Notes: generated by a model not told the origin, from the letters alone. A stretch of DNA of 18,140 nt from Candidatus Propionivibrio dominans (GCA_016709335.1 JADJNC010000041.1:1-18140); one strand, 5' to 3'; positions 7,195-15,669 are shown, counted from the stretch's first letter. Translations and numbers: made by a program.

Positions 7195-7731
7195 CTCTTC
7201 TGTCCTCGGTCATTCACTCTCGTTCGGTCCTTCGTGCTTTGGCTTTTGCCTCATCGGCCAACTACCGGCACTACTACGACCTCTGCTGACTTCTCGCTCC
7301 AGCAATGCCGTCGCCCTTTCAGGCGTGAGGCGAGATCTCCCCAGGTAAGAACGCACACCTTCATCGCACAACCGCCGCATTTACGCCGCCCAAGCCTTGG
7401 TCACAAGAGCTTTGTGGTTTCATGCCCACTCCCCCTGCTTGGCAACGCCTTCTATGCGGTTCTTGTCCATCGGCTCACGATTTACGCTCACACTTCCTTC
7501 CCACACTTGGTCGCCCTCATGCAGTTGCGCTTCACTTCACTTGCTGTGACCAGCTCCGTGGCGGGACTTGCACTCGCAGGCGTGCACCCATGCTGGGCGC
7601 ACAGAAGTGCGTCCGAGCGTTGGCTCGAAACGCTATACATGCCCCAACCTCGGATCAGAATGTGTCAACCATCTACAGTTGAAAAAGCAGCCCATCAAGC
7701 CAGCTCAATGCGGCGGACCACGATCAGGGGG

Positions 7732-7863
7732 TCATGAGATAAAAATACCGAATACCGTTATCACGAAAAAGGGCTTGACAAATGAGTCCTCATAGAAGCG
7801 GGTATTGGTGAAGGGCAACTTGTTAGCAGTCCAATTGCTTGATTTGGGGCGCTGGTTAACCAT
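7732..7863 (-). CDS. 43-residue hypothetical protein with C-terminal hydrophobic segment
   Basis: ATG 7863 lies 7 bases after the stop of the interrupted gene (7871-7873) on the same strand, suggesting coupling. The product begins MVNQRPKSSNWTAN and ends with a hydrophobic stretch (VKPFFVITVFGIFIS), so it may be a small membrane protein or the head of a longer one. The stop is TGA at 7734-7732. There is no clear ribosome site. I recognise no family; its support is natural-looking composition and gene spacing. Confidence 0.4.
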   Translation of the reverse strand: MVNQRPKSSNWTANKLPFTNTRFYEDSFVKPFFVITVFGIFIS

Positions 7864-7870
7864 CTATCGG

Positions 7871-8075
7871 CTATTCGATGATGACTATCTCGTTAATGAT
7901 TGATGCATTTGGGGTTTTCATTGCCGCTTCAATGGCCTCAACGACGAAGGTCGCCACTGACGGTGTCCTGAAATCGCAGATGATTTTGGTTGCGTTGATG
8001 GTCTGCATGTTTGCCCGGAGAAAAATCGGCAATGTGGTTCGCCAGTTCATCTGCATCCTGATTGTCCTCGAATAA
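7871..8075 (-). pseudogene. 3' part of a gene split by the transposon, one frameshift
   Basis: Reading away from the transposon's left end, the minus strand gives LFEDNQDADELANHIADF. Deleting one base from AAAAA at 8021-8025 continues it as LRANMQTINATKIICDF, then VVEAIEAAMKTPNASIINEI to TAG 7871-7873. The 5' part lies beyond the other transposon end at 13229-13276. Joining the two at the shared target bases restores one frame of about 81 residues. The protein is small, soluble and acidic at its front. I do not recognise it. Confidence 0.55.
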
Positions 8076-8099
8076 TGTCACACGAACTAAAGTTGTATC
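8076..8099 (+). repeat. Left terminal inverted repeat
   Basis: This 24 bp end (TGTCACACGAACTAAAGTTG plus TATC) matches the reverse complement of 13205-13228 at 20 of 24 positions, including an unbroken 14 bp core. Confidence 0.9.
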
Positions 8100-8151
8100 T
8101 CCCGCGATTGACCGCTTCAGAGGGAAGCCCTACCTTTTTGGTCCATTTGGA

Positions 8152-8218
8152 TACAACATTACGTCAATTGCAATTGACTTAAAGTTGTCACTGTCGTAGA
8201 AATTGACGTAAACTTGTG
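8152..8218 (+). repeat. Internal transposase-binding sites, left end
   Basis: Three copies of the end motif follow the terminal one: 8152-8169 (inverted, TACAACATTACGTCAATT), 8172-8189 (AATTGACTTAAAGTTGTC) and 8201-8218 (AATTGACGTAAACTTGTG). The first two form an imperfect palindrome. By analogy with Tn7 and Tn402, they should be sites for the DDE transposase. Confidence 0.75.
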
Positions 8219-8225
8219 ATCCTAC

Positions 8226-8870
8226 ATGCCTTGGCGTTTGCTCCATGACAGATCCGATCGCCCTACCCGTCAAGCGCCTTCCAAGCAAACGTTGCATCAC
8301 GTCTGGGCTCCAAAACTGAACCGTACCGTGGTGCTCGCCGGACGCGACCAACTGCATCTGTGGGTCATGCTTGAGGCACATCCAGAGATATCGCGGTACT
8401 GCGAACGTCCAACCTGGCCCGACGAGAATGAGGCATCCCCAGAACCGGATTTCTGGGCGCTGCGCGACGGCAGCGCGGTCTGGCTTGCGCTTGGCGACGC
8501 TCCACAAAGTGATCCGAATGCCGCACCACTCCCTGCCATGCCCTGCGTCCAGTGGGTCCACGCCAACGCGTTAAATCAGCATCGCGTTTGGATTCAGAAC
8601 TGGTTGTCGCTACTGCCCTACTTGGGAGCCACCAGCACACCCAGTTTCGACTCTCTGGTGGCACAGGTTGTCCAGGCTGCCGATCCCGAGAGCAGCTTTG
8701 ATGACTTGGAACGACAGTTCTCGGCCACAGACCCGCTCCTTGTACGCACGGCGGTGATTGCCGCGCTTCATCAAGGGCTCCTCGTCAGCCAAGATCTGCA
8801 ACACCAACAATGGGGCCGCTCCACCCGCGTCTCTAAGCTGTCGAAAGGGAATCCGCATGCGACGCGGTGA
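8226..8870 (+). CDS. tnsA: TnsA-like transposase endonuclease subunit, catalytic lysine not visible
   Basis: The frame reads HHVWAPKLNRTVVLAGRDQL, then LEAHPEISRYCERPTW and PEPDFWALRDGSAVWLALGD, the N-terminal nuclease signature of TnsA-like proteins. A C-terminal region of helices (SSFDDLERQFSATDPLLVRT) corresponds to the TnsC-contacting part. In Tn7, TnsA cuts the 5' ends while TnsB joins the 3' ends. Glu (about 50) and Asp (about 75) candidates are present, but the final strand is WLAL where a Q/E-x-K is expected. It may be catalytically weak or serve structurally. The natural start may be ATG 8245 (MTDPIALPVKRLPSKR), needing one frame change near 8293. The end overlaps tniA by 14 bases. 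Confidence 0.7.
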   Translation: MPWRLLHDRSDRPTRQAPSKQTLHHVWAPKLNRTVVLAGRDQLHLWVMLEAHPEISRYCERPTWPDENEASPEPDFWALRDGSAVWLALGDAPQSDPNAAPLPAMPCVQWVHANALNQHRVWIQNWLSLLPYLGATSTPSFDSLVAQVVQAADPESSFDDLERQFSATDPLLVRTAVIAALHQGLLVSQDLQHQQWGRSTRVSKLSKGNPHATR

Positions 8871-10729
8871 CATCCCCGAAGCCCTGGCAGATCCGTCCCT
8901 GTGGCCCACCGTCGATGTCACCGCGTTGACTGGCGAGCGGCGCGACATCTACCAGCGTCGGGAACAGGCTGTCTGCGCCTATCTGCGGGACGAATCACGA
9001 ATCGACATCGAGCAGCGCTTCGGCGTCAACCGCGGGTCGCTCATAAGACTGGTCGCCCGCTGCCTCTCGCCGCATCAGGACGGACGCATTCAAGGCCTGC
9101 GCGCGCTCATTCCACATACCAGGGCGAAGGACTACACGCGCGTCAAGCCTGCGGCACGCACGCCATCCCGCGGCGGTCTAACCGGTGCGCTGGGACAACT
9201 TTTCGAGCGCCTCCCCCAACTTGTCGGCATCATTGAACGCCAGATTTCCAGCTCGGCACTCGGTTTGTCAAAGAACGACCGTATTTACGGGCTCACTGAC
9301 GTCCAATCCAAAATCATCGCTGCGTGCCGCGAAGCCGGGCTGACGGCACAGGACTACCCGTTGAACCACGACGAGATGGGCTATCGATCGCTTGCACGCT
9401 GGATTCGAGGCCGCCTTTGAACAGCACATCCCCTGCGCCCACCACGCCAAGATGATGCCTGGGACACGACGATCCGGCCATACTCCGTCGTGGAGCTCGA
9501 TGGCCAAGCTCGACTTACGCGTTCGCGTGCGCTACATCGACGCCACCGGCGTGAGTGTCGATATCGAGAGCGAGCGACTGTTCGTGATCACCCTCATCGA
9601 CGTCTGCACGCGCATCGTCCTGGGATGGCAACTGGTGCCCGCGCCTGAATACGATCACCATGACGTGCTCTGCGCGATACAGGACGCACTGCGGCCACGA
9701 CTCAAGCGCCAGGAATTTTCGATCCCTGGCTTGGCGTACCGCCCCGGCGCGGGCTTTGTCTCGATGTCCTGCCGGAGCTAAACTACGCCTGCTGGGATGT
9801 ACTCAAGGTGGACAACGCCGCCTCGCACCTGACCGAAGACACGTTCGAGCCGATCTGCCGATTCGTCAGATGCCGACTTGAGGCCGGGCCTATCGGTGAG
9901 CCCACGTCACGCCCATTTATCGAGCGCTTCTTCGGCACGCTCACCAACCGCATGTCGCGTAAGGTCACAGGCACGACCGGACGCAGCCCAGACGACCCCC
10001 TTGGCAAACAAGGCCGCGCCGTACCCGTCCCCTTGCTCATCACGCTGCCTGAGCTCGAAGAGTTGCTCGACGTGAGCATCGCAAACTACCATGCCGCGTC
10101 GCATGCGGGTCTCAACGGTCGCTCGCCGCTGGAGGCCCTGCAGCAAGCCGTCGCAAATCACGCGACCCCCATTCGCACCCTTGCGCCGCTTCTGCGTGGG
10201 CGACTGCATCAGTTGCAATCCGTGCACCTGTCAACGGTGCGCGGTAGCGCAGCAAGCGGCGTCGCCCCCTACATCAGCTTGTACGGTGCTCGGTACAGCA
10301 ATGAAGTCCTGCAGCGCACGGCCGGCCTCATCCGACAGAAGATCCGTGTCTACATTCAGCCCAACGACATGCGCACTATTTGGGCGTACTTCCAACGGTG
10401 CCGACCTCGGCCAACTGGCGGTGCTCGACGGCTGGCGATACAGCCGCCACACGCTCAAGCTGCGTAAACGCATTCTTCGAGAACGCCGCCTGGGACGGCT
10501 GAAGTTTGCAGGCGAACAGGATCCAGTGGTGCTGTTCGCCGAAGCACAACGTCGCGCCGCCCGAGGCTCACGCAAGCGAGGCACGGTCGTGCTCCAGATT
10601 GACGCAGCGAGCATGAGTACCGAGAACGCGCCGCCGCCCTCCTCACCTTCCACAGACACCGCACCCGTCGCACGTCCACCCGCCCCTGCCTTCGTTGATC
10701 TGGGCGACCTCAAGATGCAGAACAACTAA
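8857..10729 (+). pseudogene. tniA: TniA/TnsB-type DDE transposase, several frameshifts
   Basis: ATG 8857 follows AAGGGA (8845-8850) and overlaps the tnsA-like end. The repaired product is about 620 residues, normal for TniA. An N-terminal helix-turn-helix region (AYLRDESRIDIEQRFGVNRG) precedes the RNase H-fold core. The first Asp is in VELDG (near 9498), the second in LKVDNAASH (GAC 9811-9813), and the Glu in RPFIERFFGTL (GAG 9922-9924), spaced as in DDE enzymes. A beta-barrel Mu-C-like domain (VAPYISLYGARYSNEVLQ) and a basic tail (RKRILRERRLGRLK) follow. Frame breaks lie near 9405, 9468, 9502, 9767 (one G missing) and 10395. It would cut and join the transposon 3' ends. All catalytic residues are present once the frame is restored. 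Confidence 0.85.
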
Positions 10730-10742
10730 AAAACGCGCCTCC

Positions 10743-11696
10743 ATGACCTTCGACATTTTGCGACCATGCTCGATCGACGAGCACCCATTGAAGCGCCGAA
10801 CCTACCGGGTGCCAACGCCCTCGATCAAGGCCATGATCGCGCTTGTCGACGAATGTCTGTTCATGTTCATCGGGGGTGGGCTTATTCACGGTCGCCCGCG
10901 CATCGGCAAGAGCTGCGCGATTGATTTCGTCATCACCGATCTCAAAGCCAAACACCCCAAGCTGTCCGTCTACAAGATGCGCTGGATCAAGCCGCAAGTG
11001 CCATCGGAGAATTCTTTCTTCGCCGCGCTGCTACACGCTATCAAGCATCCCGCAGATCCCTCCGCGAAAAAGGCCGCACTGCGCGGTCGCTTGGTTCACC
11101 GGCTTCGCCAGATCGCCGACACGCTCGGTGATGACCGGGTCGTGCTTTTTATCGACGAGGCCCAAAACCTGCGCGAAATCGAGTACGAGTGGCTGCGCGA
11201 TCTGCACGACGACCTTGAGAACAACGGCGTTCGCCTCTTCACGTTTCTGATCGGTCAGCACCAACTCCTCGCCCAAAAGTCGGCGTTTCAGGCCCAGGAC
11301 AAGGAGCAGATCGTCGCGCGCTTCATGATCGAAGAACTCGCCTTTCGGGGCATCGCCAGCGAAGCCGAGTGCGCCGCAGTCATGGACGCCTACGACAAGG
11401 GTGAATTCCCAGCATCGTCCGGGTGGAACTACGTGCGCTTCTTCGTCCCCCGTGCCTATGCTGCCGGGCTGCGCATGAAAGAGTCTGCACCAAGACTTTG
11501 GCGGGCATTCGAGGACGCGCATGTCAAAGCACAGCTCGATGGCCCCCCTGAAATTCCGATGAAATATTTCACAGGTGCGACCGAAGCTGCGCTGCTCACC
11601 AGTATCGAGCTGGACTCCGGAAACCTGAGTTTTGATGCTGCATTTGACAGCCATGGTCGAGCGAAGCCGCTATGTCATGGCCCGGCGCGCCGGTAG
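10743..11696 (+). CDS. tniB: TniB/TnsC-type AAA+ ATPase
   Basis: The intact frame from ATG 10743 gives 317 residues. Walker A is GRPRIGKS (residues 50-57), and Walker B is VVLFIDEAQN (about 134-143), followed by sensor-like FLIGQHQLL. The family forms ATP-dependent filaments on DNA that link the target selector TniQ to the transposase. It starts 13 bases after the tniA stop. The annotated end (TAG 11694-11696) may be slightly shifted: an alternative frame from about 11650 continues with basic residues (MVERSRYVMARRAG) and ends at 11729. The other three genes of the module carry, or may carry, frame changes; this one is clean across its core. Confidence 0.88.
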   Translation: MTFDILRPCSIDEHPLKRRTYRVPTPSIKAMIALVDECLFMFIGGGLIHGRPRIGKSCAIDFVITDLKAKHPKLSVYKMRWIKPQVPSENSFFAALLHAIKHPADPSAKKAALRGRLVHRLRQIADTLGDDRVVLFIDEAQNLREIEYEWLRDLHDDLENNGVRLFTFLIGQHQLLAQKSAFQAQDKEQIVARFMIEELAFRGIASEAECAAVMDAYDKGEFPASSGWNYVRFFVPRAYAAGLRMKESAPRLWRAFEDAHVKAQLDGPPEIPMKYFTGATEAALLTSIELDSGNLSFDAAFDSHGRAKPLCHGPARR

Positions 11697-11700
11697 AACT

Positions 11701-13102
11701 ATGCTCAGCGCCATCACAGTCCGCTGACCCGTGCGCGAGGACTTGCGCGGGCACAGTCCGCGCCAATCATCGAGTTCGAGGTCACCACGCCACTGGCGCG
11801 ATCAGACTGGCGATACACCTCCCGGCCACGATGGAGTAGCACGGGCGAGTCCATGTGGATGCGGTTGGCAAGTTTCGGTATGCAATCGGATGGGCGCTAC
11901 GGAACTCTCCGTTCTGCTTTCGCTTCGCGATAACGGCGCCGCCGCTCCTGACAATGCCAGTGACCTACGTCACATAGGTCGCTGGGATCAGAACACGCTG
12001 GCCGATGTCCTTGAGATCTCCATCCCCGACGTGCGCAATAGCTTCTGCTCCGTCATGCCCAGTCACTCGCTCGCGCTCTGCGCCACCGAGCTGCGGTATT
12101 GCGAGCCGTGTCTGACCATGGGTTTTCACGCGGCGTGGTTTCAGTGGACACACATCGAACGGTGTCCATTGCACTGCGTGCCCATCAGGTGCGGTTGCTT
12201 TCACTGCTCGTCGCCCATCCCCTACGAACTCGGCGCCAGTCTTGCTTTGAGTCCGTTGTGTTGCACCGCATGCGAACGCGACTGGTGCCATCCTCACGTG
12301 TGCACGGGGCCAATGTGTTCCACTGGACTCTTTAGCCGCCCAACAGATGCAACGCTGGTCCGAGTACGTGCGAAAAATAGTCGCCGTTGAGCACCAACTT
12401 GGCCGTGACCGTAGCACCGGTAAGTTCATCGCCACCAGCCAGCCAGCGTACGAAACGGCAGCAGTACGCCCTCATGTTCTGACGATGATGAACCGGTTGT
12501 TCGATTCACCGCCGCCCATGCCTGCATCGGGAACAACGCGGTACGTGGATGTCAACGGTCAAACGCCGCCGGCATGGTCCGCCAACAGCATCACTTCCGC
12601 ATCTCGGTGCATCAGGTTCGACCGTGACCATTGGCCGCATTTTGCCAGCGACTTTATCCGCTACGAACACATGGTACTTGCCGCTCACGATCAGCTCTTC
12701 GAAACCCATGGACGCGAATTCACGCGCGCACGGCAGCACCGCCTCTTGCTTGATGGACTTCTCGCGCCTACCAACTCCATACGCCGAGATACAGCAACGG
12801 CGGTGGGCTGGGCCGTAAGTTGGCTCGGCCCCTCACAGGCATTGGCACCGCCCACCGGCTTCACAGCGCCGGCGCTCGGTTTGACCAGCTGGTTGACCAA
12901 TCTCCCACTTCGCAAACGTTACATCACAGTCAAGGCCTGGCACGAACAGGTCGCACAGTGGCTCGCCGAGGATCTGGCAAGCTCCGTGTGCATGTGGGCA
13001 GATGTCACCGAGTTCATGAGTGCCAGGGGCCACTACCTTCTGTACGGCGAGGCCGTCCACCCCATGTCACTCGCGATTCGGCGTGGGGCCACCACGGACT
13101 AA
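11701..13102 (+). pseudogene. tniQ: TniQ/TnsD-type target-selection protein, frameshifted
   Basis: From a likely start at ATG 11701 the repaired frame gives about 465 residues. The N-terminal part includes WSSTGESMWMRLASFGMQ, the ESxxSWxxRxA-like TniQ opening. A zinc-ribbon region (LRYCEPCLTMGFHAAWFQW; ERCPLHCVPIRCGCFHCSSP) lies at about 12100-12230, and a second cysteine/histidine cluster follows. The C-terminal half (12347-13102) is a helical region ending at TAA-adjacent position 13102. Frame breaks fall near 11725, 11895 and 12345. TniQ proteins choose the target site and recruit TniB. Zinc residues are intact. No attachment-site homology (such as glmS) is near the insertion, so this element behaves like random-site or plasmid-targeting relatives here. 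Confidence 0.75.
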
Positions 13103-13105
13103 GAT

Positions 13106-13204
13106 TACAACTTTACGTCAATTAATTGGTAAGTACTTGATTAAAAGGGTTTTCTCTGCCGCACTAGTCGCAGACCGCAGAAGATATAACTTTACGTCAC
13201 AAAC
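13106..13204 (+). repeat. Internal transposase-binding sites, right end
   Basis: Two inverted copies of the end motif are visible, TACAACTTTACGTCAATT (13106-13123) and TATAACTTTACGTCACAA (13185-13202), next to the terminal repeat at 13205-13228. The 60 bp between them holds no gene. Confidence 0.75.
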
Positions 13205-13228
13205 GTATCAACTTTAGTTCGTTTCACA
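13205..13228 (-). repeat. Right terminal inverted repeat
   Basis: Read on the minus strand it begins TGTGAAACGAACTAAAGTTG, matching the left end at 8076-8099. It ends in ACA at 13226-13228. Confidence 0.9.
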
Positions 13229-13276
13229 GATAGGTCGTCACGACTTGCAAAAAAAGGGCTTAGCTTGGCCCAACAT
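13229..13276 (-). pseudogene. 5' part of the gene split by the transposon
   Basis: Minus-strand ATG 13276 begins MLGQAKPFF; with one base removed from the A7 tract at 13249-13255 it continues ASRDDL into the transposon end. Fused to LFEDNQDADEL at 8070 it makes one continuous small protein. It faces away from the TPR gene starting at 13303, so 13277-13302 would be a very short divergent promoter region. Confidence 0.5.
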
Positions 13277-13302
13277 TTGCACCAAATGTACCGGATCAGC
13301 CT

Positions 13303-13613
13303 ATGGCTTTGGACAACCTAGCTGGGATAGGAAGGCTTGAAACACCCCAAAGCAGAAGTCACTGATTTGTACCGACAGGCTTACTCGATGGCACCCGACT
13401 ATTTGTTTGCGCGCTGCGGACTTGCACGCTGCCTCGCCGGTGACGGACAAGTTGAGGAGGCACACAAGCTGCTGGACGGCATCCTTGATCGTGAAGAGTT
13501 TCATCGCAGCGAGTACCGAAGCTACTTAACGGCACAGCACGCTTTTGGCGTTATCTGCGGCGAACATGACGCCGTGCGAACTTTTTGCGGGCATCGTTAG
13601 TCGATTTGGATAA
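13303..13613 (+). pseudogene. TPR-type small protein, two single-base frameshifts
   Basis: From ATG 13303 the frame reads MALDNLAGIGRLET. One base removed from CCCC (13345-13348) continues it as KAEVTDLYRQAYSMAPDYLF, ARCGLARCLAGDGQVEEAHK and LLDGILDREEFHRSEYRSYL. One base removed from TTTTT (13582-13586) then gives FAGIVSRFG and TAA 13611-13613, about 102 residues. The helices match the tetratricopeptide pattern (A at 8 and 20, P at the turn: YxxAYxxxPDYLFARCGLARC). TPR proteins mediate protein contacts. It may be the C-terminal part of a longer family member, since related proteins usually carry further repeats upstream. Confidence 0.6.
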
Positions 13614-13673
13614 AGCCTTGACGACTGAATGGCCGTGATCCACAGAGAGGGCAGTATGGCCAGAGGTTAAGGA

Positions 13674-13811
13674 ATGAGATTTTCTACCGTAATTGTCATA
13701 TTGACCGCAGCCTTGGGGGGGCCGTTGGGCTGTGGGCATTCCACGCAAATGGTCCCGAGATTTCGGCAGGAGTCAGCAATCGCTGCCATTGGCGCCATTG
13801 GGGTCATTTGA
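13674..13811 (+). CDS. Candidate small lipoprotein or secreted peptide, frame uncertain
   Basis: ATG 13674 follows GAGG (13663-13666) by 7 bases. The start MRFSTVIVILTAALGGPLGC has a hydrophobic core and a cysteine, but the residues before the cysteine (GPLGC) are a poor lipobox. The frame ends at TGA 13809-13811. A G7 run (13715-13721) is a likely indel site; removing one G would continue the frame to 14001 with an unremarkable sequence that overlaps the next gene. An antisense frame (14017-13667) is also open but looks like a shadow. Presence of a gene is only moderately supported. Confidence 0.35.
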   Translation: MRFSTVIVILTAALGGPLGCGHSTQMVPRFRQESAIAAIGAIGVI

Positions 13812-13960
13812 TGGTGGGCGTACGGCTGGGAAACCGGCGGCGCAGACAGTTGATGGATCTGCGGGACTCCGCCCTCTGGTGAATCGCCAGTCAAGGATGA
13901 CAGGGCCACTCCTACAATCGACGCCCCCTCCCCATTTTTCAGAAATCCGGTACAGCACTT

Positions 13961-14818
13961 ATGAACATTGTCGTCAACGAAGAACTGAAAGCCTACATTG
14001 ACCCGTTGACGCCGCAAGAGTACGAGTCGCTGGAGCGCAGCATTTTGGCTGAAGGATGCCGAGATGCCTTGGTACTGTGGGGCGACTTACTCGTGGACGG
14101 GCATAACCGTTACGCCATTTGCCAACACCACGGCTTGCCGTTTCAGATCATCCAAAGCACACGATTCAAAAACATGGAGGATGTGCATTTGTGGATGATC
14201 GACCAGCACCCGTCGGCGCAGTATCTCTGACTTTCAGCGCGGTGTCCCCGCACTACGGAAGCGAGAAATCATTGCTGCGCGTCGTGCAAGTAAGTCGGCC
14301 GCTGAAAATCCAAATCCTGCCAGTGAGGATCCAAAAAATAGTGCAGAGCTCGCCCCTTGGGAGGACTCCAGCGATTCCAGCAATACGGAATCAATTGCGC
14401 CACTGGCCAGCCGTGAAGACATCGCCAAAGCTGCCCGCCTGGAGCGGCAACTATGGTGCGATGATCGAGAAAATCCAGAAACAGGCCGCACCCGGGTTGG
14501 TTGCCGCAGTGAAATCTGGCTCCATTCCTCAACGCTGCTGCTGCAGGGCCAGTTTGCCTGCCGAGGAACAGGTCGCTGCAGCTGTCGCAGGGAAGGACGA
14601 GCTCAAACAAGCGGCAAAACGGGTGCGGGAGGCCAAACGAAAAATCACGAGTGACGTCGGGCGATCTGAATCAGGATGAAACAGAGCGATCAGAATCCTC
14701 TACACCCACGGATGAAGTCAAGGCGCTCAAACAGCGTATTGCTCAATTGGAAAAAGAGAATGATGCCTTGCGCAAACAGGTTTTGAATTTGTTGGAAAAA
14801 AGTGGACGCTCGGCTTGA
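13961..14818 (+). pseudogene. ParB-like N-domain protein with leucine-zipper tail, frameshifted
   Basis: ATG 13961 starts NIVVNEELKAYIDPLTPQEY. The N-terminal domain has the ParB/Spo0J fold signature (ESLERSILAEGCRDALVLWG; LLVDGHNRYAICQHHGLPF; MEDVHLWMIDQH). The frame must shift near 14210 to give RRSISDFQRGVPALRKREII, again near 14445, 14525 and 14550 (helical DNA-binding part, AKAARL; MIEKIQKQAAPGLVAAVKSG), and near 14655. The tail VKALKQRIAQLEKENDALRK is a clear coiled coil with heptad leucines, ending at TGA 14816-14818. The total of 858 bases is exactly 286 codons, so the indels cancel out. Such proteins bind DNA in plasmid or element maintenance and regulation; no ParA partner is in the window. 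Confidence 0.75.
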
Positions 14819-14894
14819 CAAACATAAGACTGGAATTGAGGCCAACCGTCAATCGCCAGTTAGCTGACGCCTAATTTATCCCCGCTCCCATCCG

Positions 14895-15016
14895 TCACGC
14901 TTTGGCGATTTCACCGGACGCCTGTTCCATATACCAGTCCCCGTTTGGCTGTCTGACAAATGGAACGTGGGCAAGTTCGAATCTACGGGTGCGTTGCGGC
15001 GGACACGCAGGCTCAA
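14895..15016 (-). pseudogene. 40-residue hypothetical protein, one frameshift
   Basis: The minus strand from TTG 15016 gives SLRVRRNAPV. With one base added near 14980 it continues as RFELAHVPFVRQPNGDWYME and QASGEIAKA to TGA 14897-14895. The segment is protein-like and lies just 3' of the 15039-15477 gene on the same strand. No ribosome site is evident, so the start is a guess. The family is not recognised. Confidence 0.4.
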
Positions 15017-15038
15017 TTCAGCAGAAAACTATCCACCA

Positions 15039-15477
15039 TCACCAATGAAAGTAATCGAATGGCCTTGCCAGCTTTTCGTTGAACCACGCCAAGAACTGAT
15101 GGTCGAACACATGGCTGACCCACAGCGCCTCAAGGCTGGGAATACGCGCATGCGGCCCCTCGCAGAGTGCGCAGACATAAGCGTTGTCGGTTGCCAGTGA
15201 CTCCACCTCGGATTCATGGATGATGTCCCATTGACTTTTCCAGCGCGCCCAGACAACGATTTCATCCCAGCCGCTGCGGCTGTGCACATGGGCATGAATG
15301 CGGCCAGTCGTCGACGGAAACGCAAGCACGATGTTGCTTGCTCGAATTTTTTCACACTGACCGGAATCGCGAAGCAGCCTTGGTTCTTTTTGAACCATTC
15401 CAAAAGCAATGAAGAAATCGCGGACTACCCGGTGGCAAAGGCCGGTCGGCAGGTTTTCGGGAAGTGGTTGATTTCAT
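15039..15477 (-). CDS. Hypothetical protein with a CxxC motif
   Basis: The stretch from 15398 to 15039 is open and protein-like: GMVQKEPRLLRDSGQCEKIR, STTGRIHAHVHSRSGWDEIV, ESLATDNAYVCALCEGPHAR and WFNEKLARPFDYFHW. The same frame is open upstream to about 15473 without an ATG. The likely start is ATG 15477 (MKSTTSRKPADRPLPPG) with one frame change near 15435; the conservative start is ATG 15398 (119 residues). A CALC pair may be half of a metal site. It is convergent with the ParB-like gene and divergent from 15670. No known family or function recognised. Confidence 0.55.
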
Positions 15478-15669
15478 GGCGCGGCCCAATTTTTCAAATG
15501 CAAGTGTGACGAACACCATTAGTTTTCATGCTCATGCGTCGAATCGTGACGCATACGACGACTTGCGACACATCGCTGGATTTTGTGATCGCAGGAGAGC
15601 GATGCGTCATGAAACGTCGCTGTCAAAAGCACAATCTGCAAATGTCCAGAAAACCAAAGGAGACATGCC

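Larger units (their letters stand above)
5731..7602 (-). mobile_element. Group II intron with internal reverse transcriptase
   Basis: Read on the minus strand, the intron begins at 7602 with GTGCGCCCAGCATGGGTGC, the conserved 5' end of bacterial group II introns. It ends at 5731 with CTATGCCGAT, a typical 3' end, giving 1872 nt. About 400 nt of RNA domains I-III (7602-7195) precede the reverse transcriptase ORF, which occupies the domain IV position. A 34 nt domain V (5771-5804) and domain VI follow. The 5' exon just before the splice site can form CGAGC/GCTCG or AGCGTT/AACGCT hairpins. Some group II introns insert after such hairpins. The retrotransposition protein is frame-broken as written, though the RNA ends look complete. 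Confidence 0.85.
8076..13228 (+). mobile_element. Tn7/Tn402-type transposon, TnsA-like + TniABQ, no cargo
   Basis: The element runs from TGT (8076) to ACA (13228), 5153 bp, with inverted termini sharing ACGAACTAAAGTTG. Both ends contain several copies of a site close to TTGACGTAAAGTTGT, as expected for the multi-site ends bound by Tn7 TnsB or TniA-type transposases. It encodes four co-oriented genes in the order tnsA-like, tniA, tniB, tniQ. Nothing else fits between the ends, so it has no passenger or resolvase gene. The flanking 5 bases are AATAA (left) and GATAG (right), consistent with an original AATAG duplication in which the base touching each end differs. It interrupts a small minus-strand gene (7871-8075 with 13229-13276). 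Confidence 0.88.

Noticed and set aside
7560..7640. Integron attC site at the intron insertion point
   Set aside because: The hairpin arms do not match the attC core consensus (RYYYAAC / GTTRRRY).
11031..11654. 207-codon minus-strand frame opposite tniB
   Set aside because: It is a shadow of a well-supported AAA+ ATPase gene.
13667..14017. 116-codon minus-strand frame
   Set aside because: It overlaps the start of the ParB-like gene, has unremarkable composition and no ribosome site; more likely an antisense shadow.
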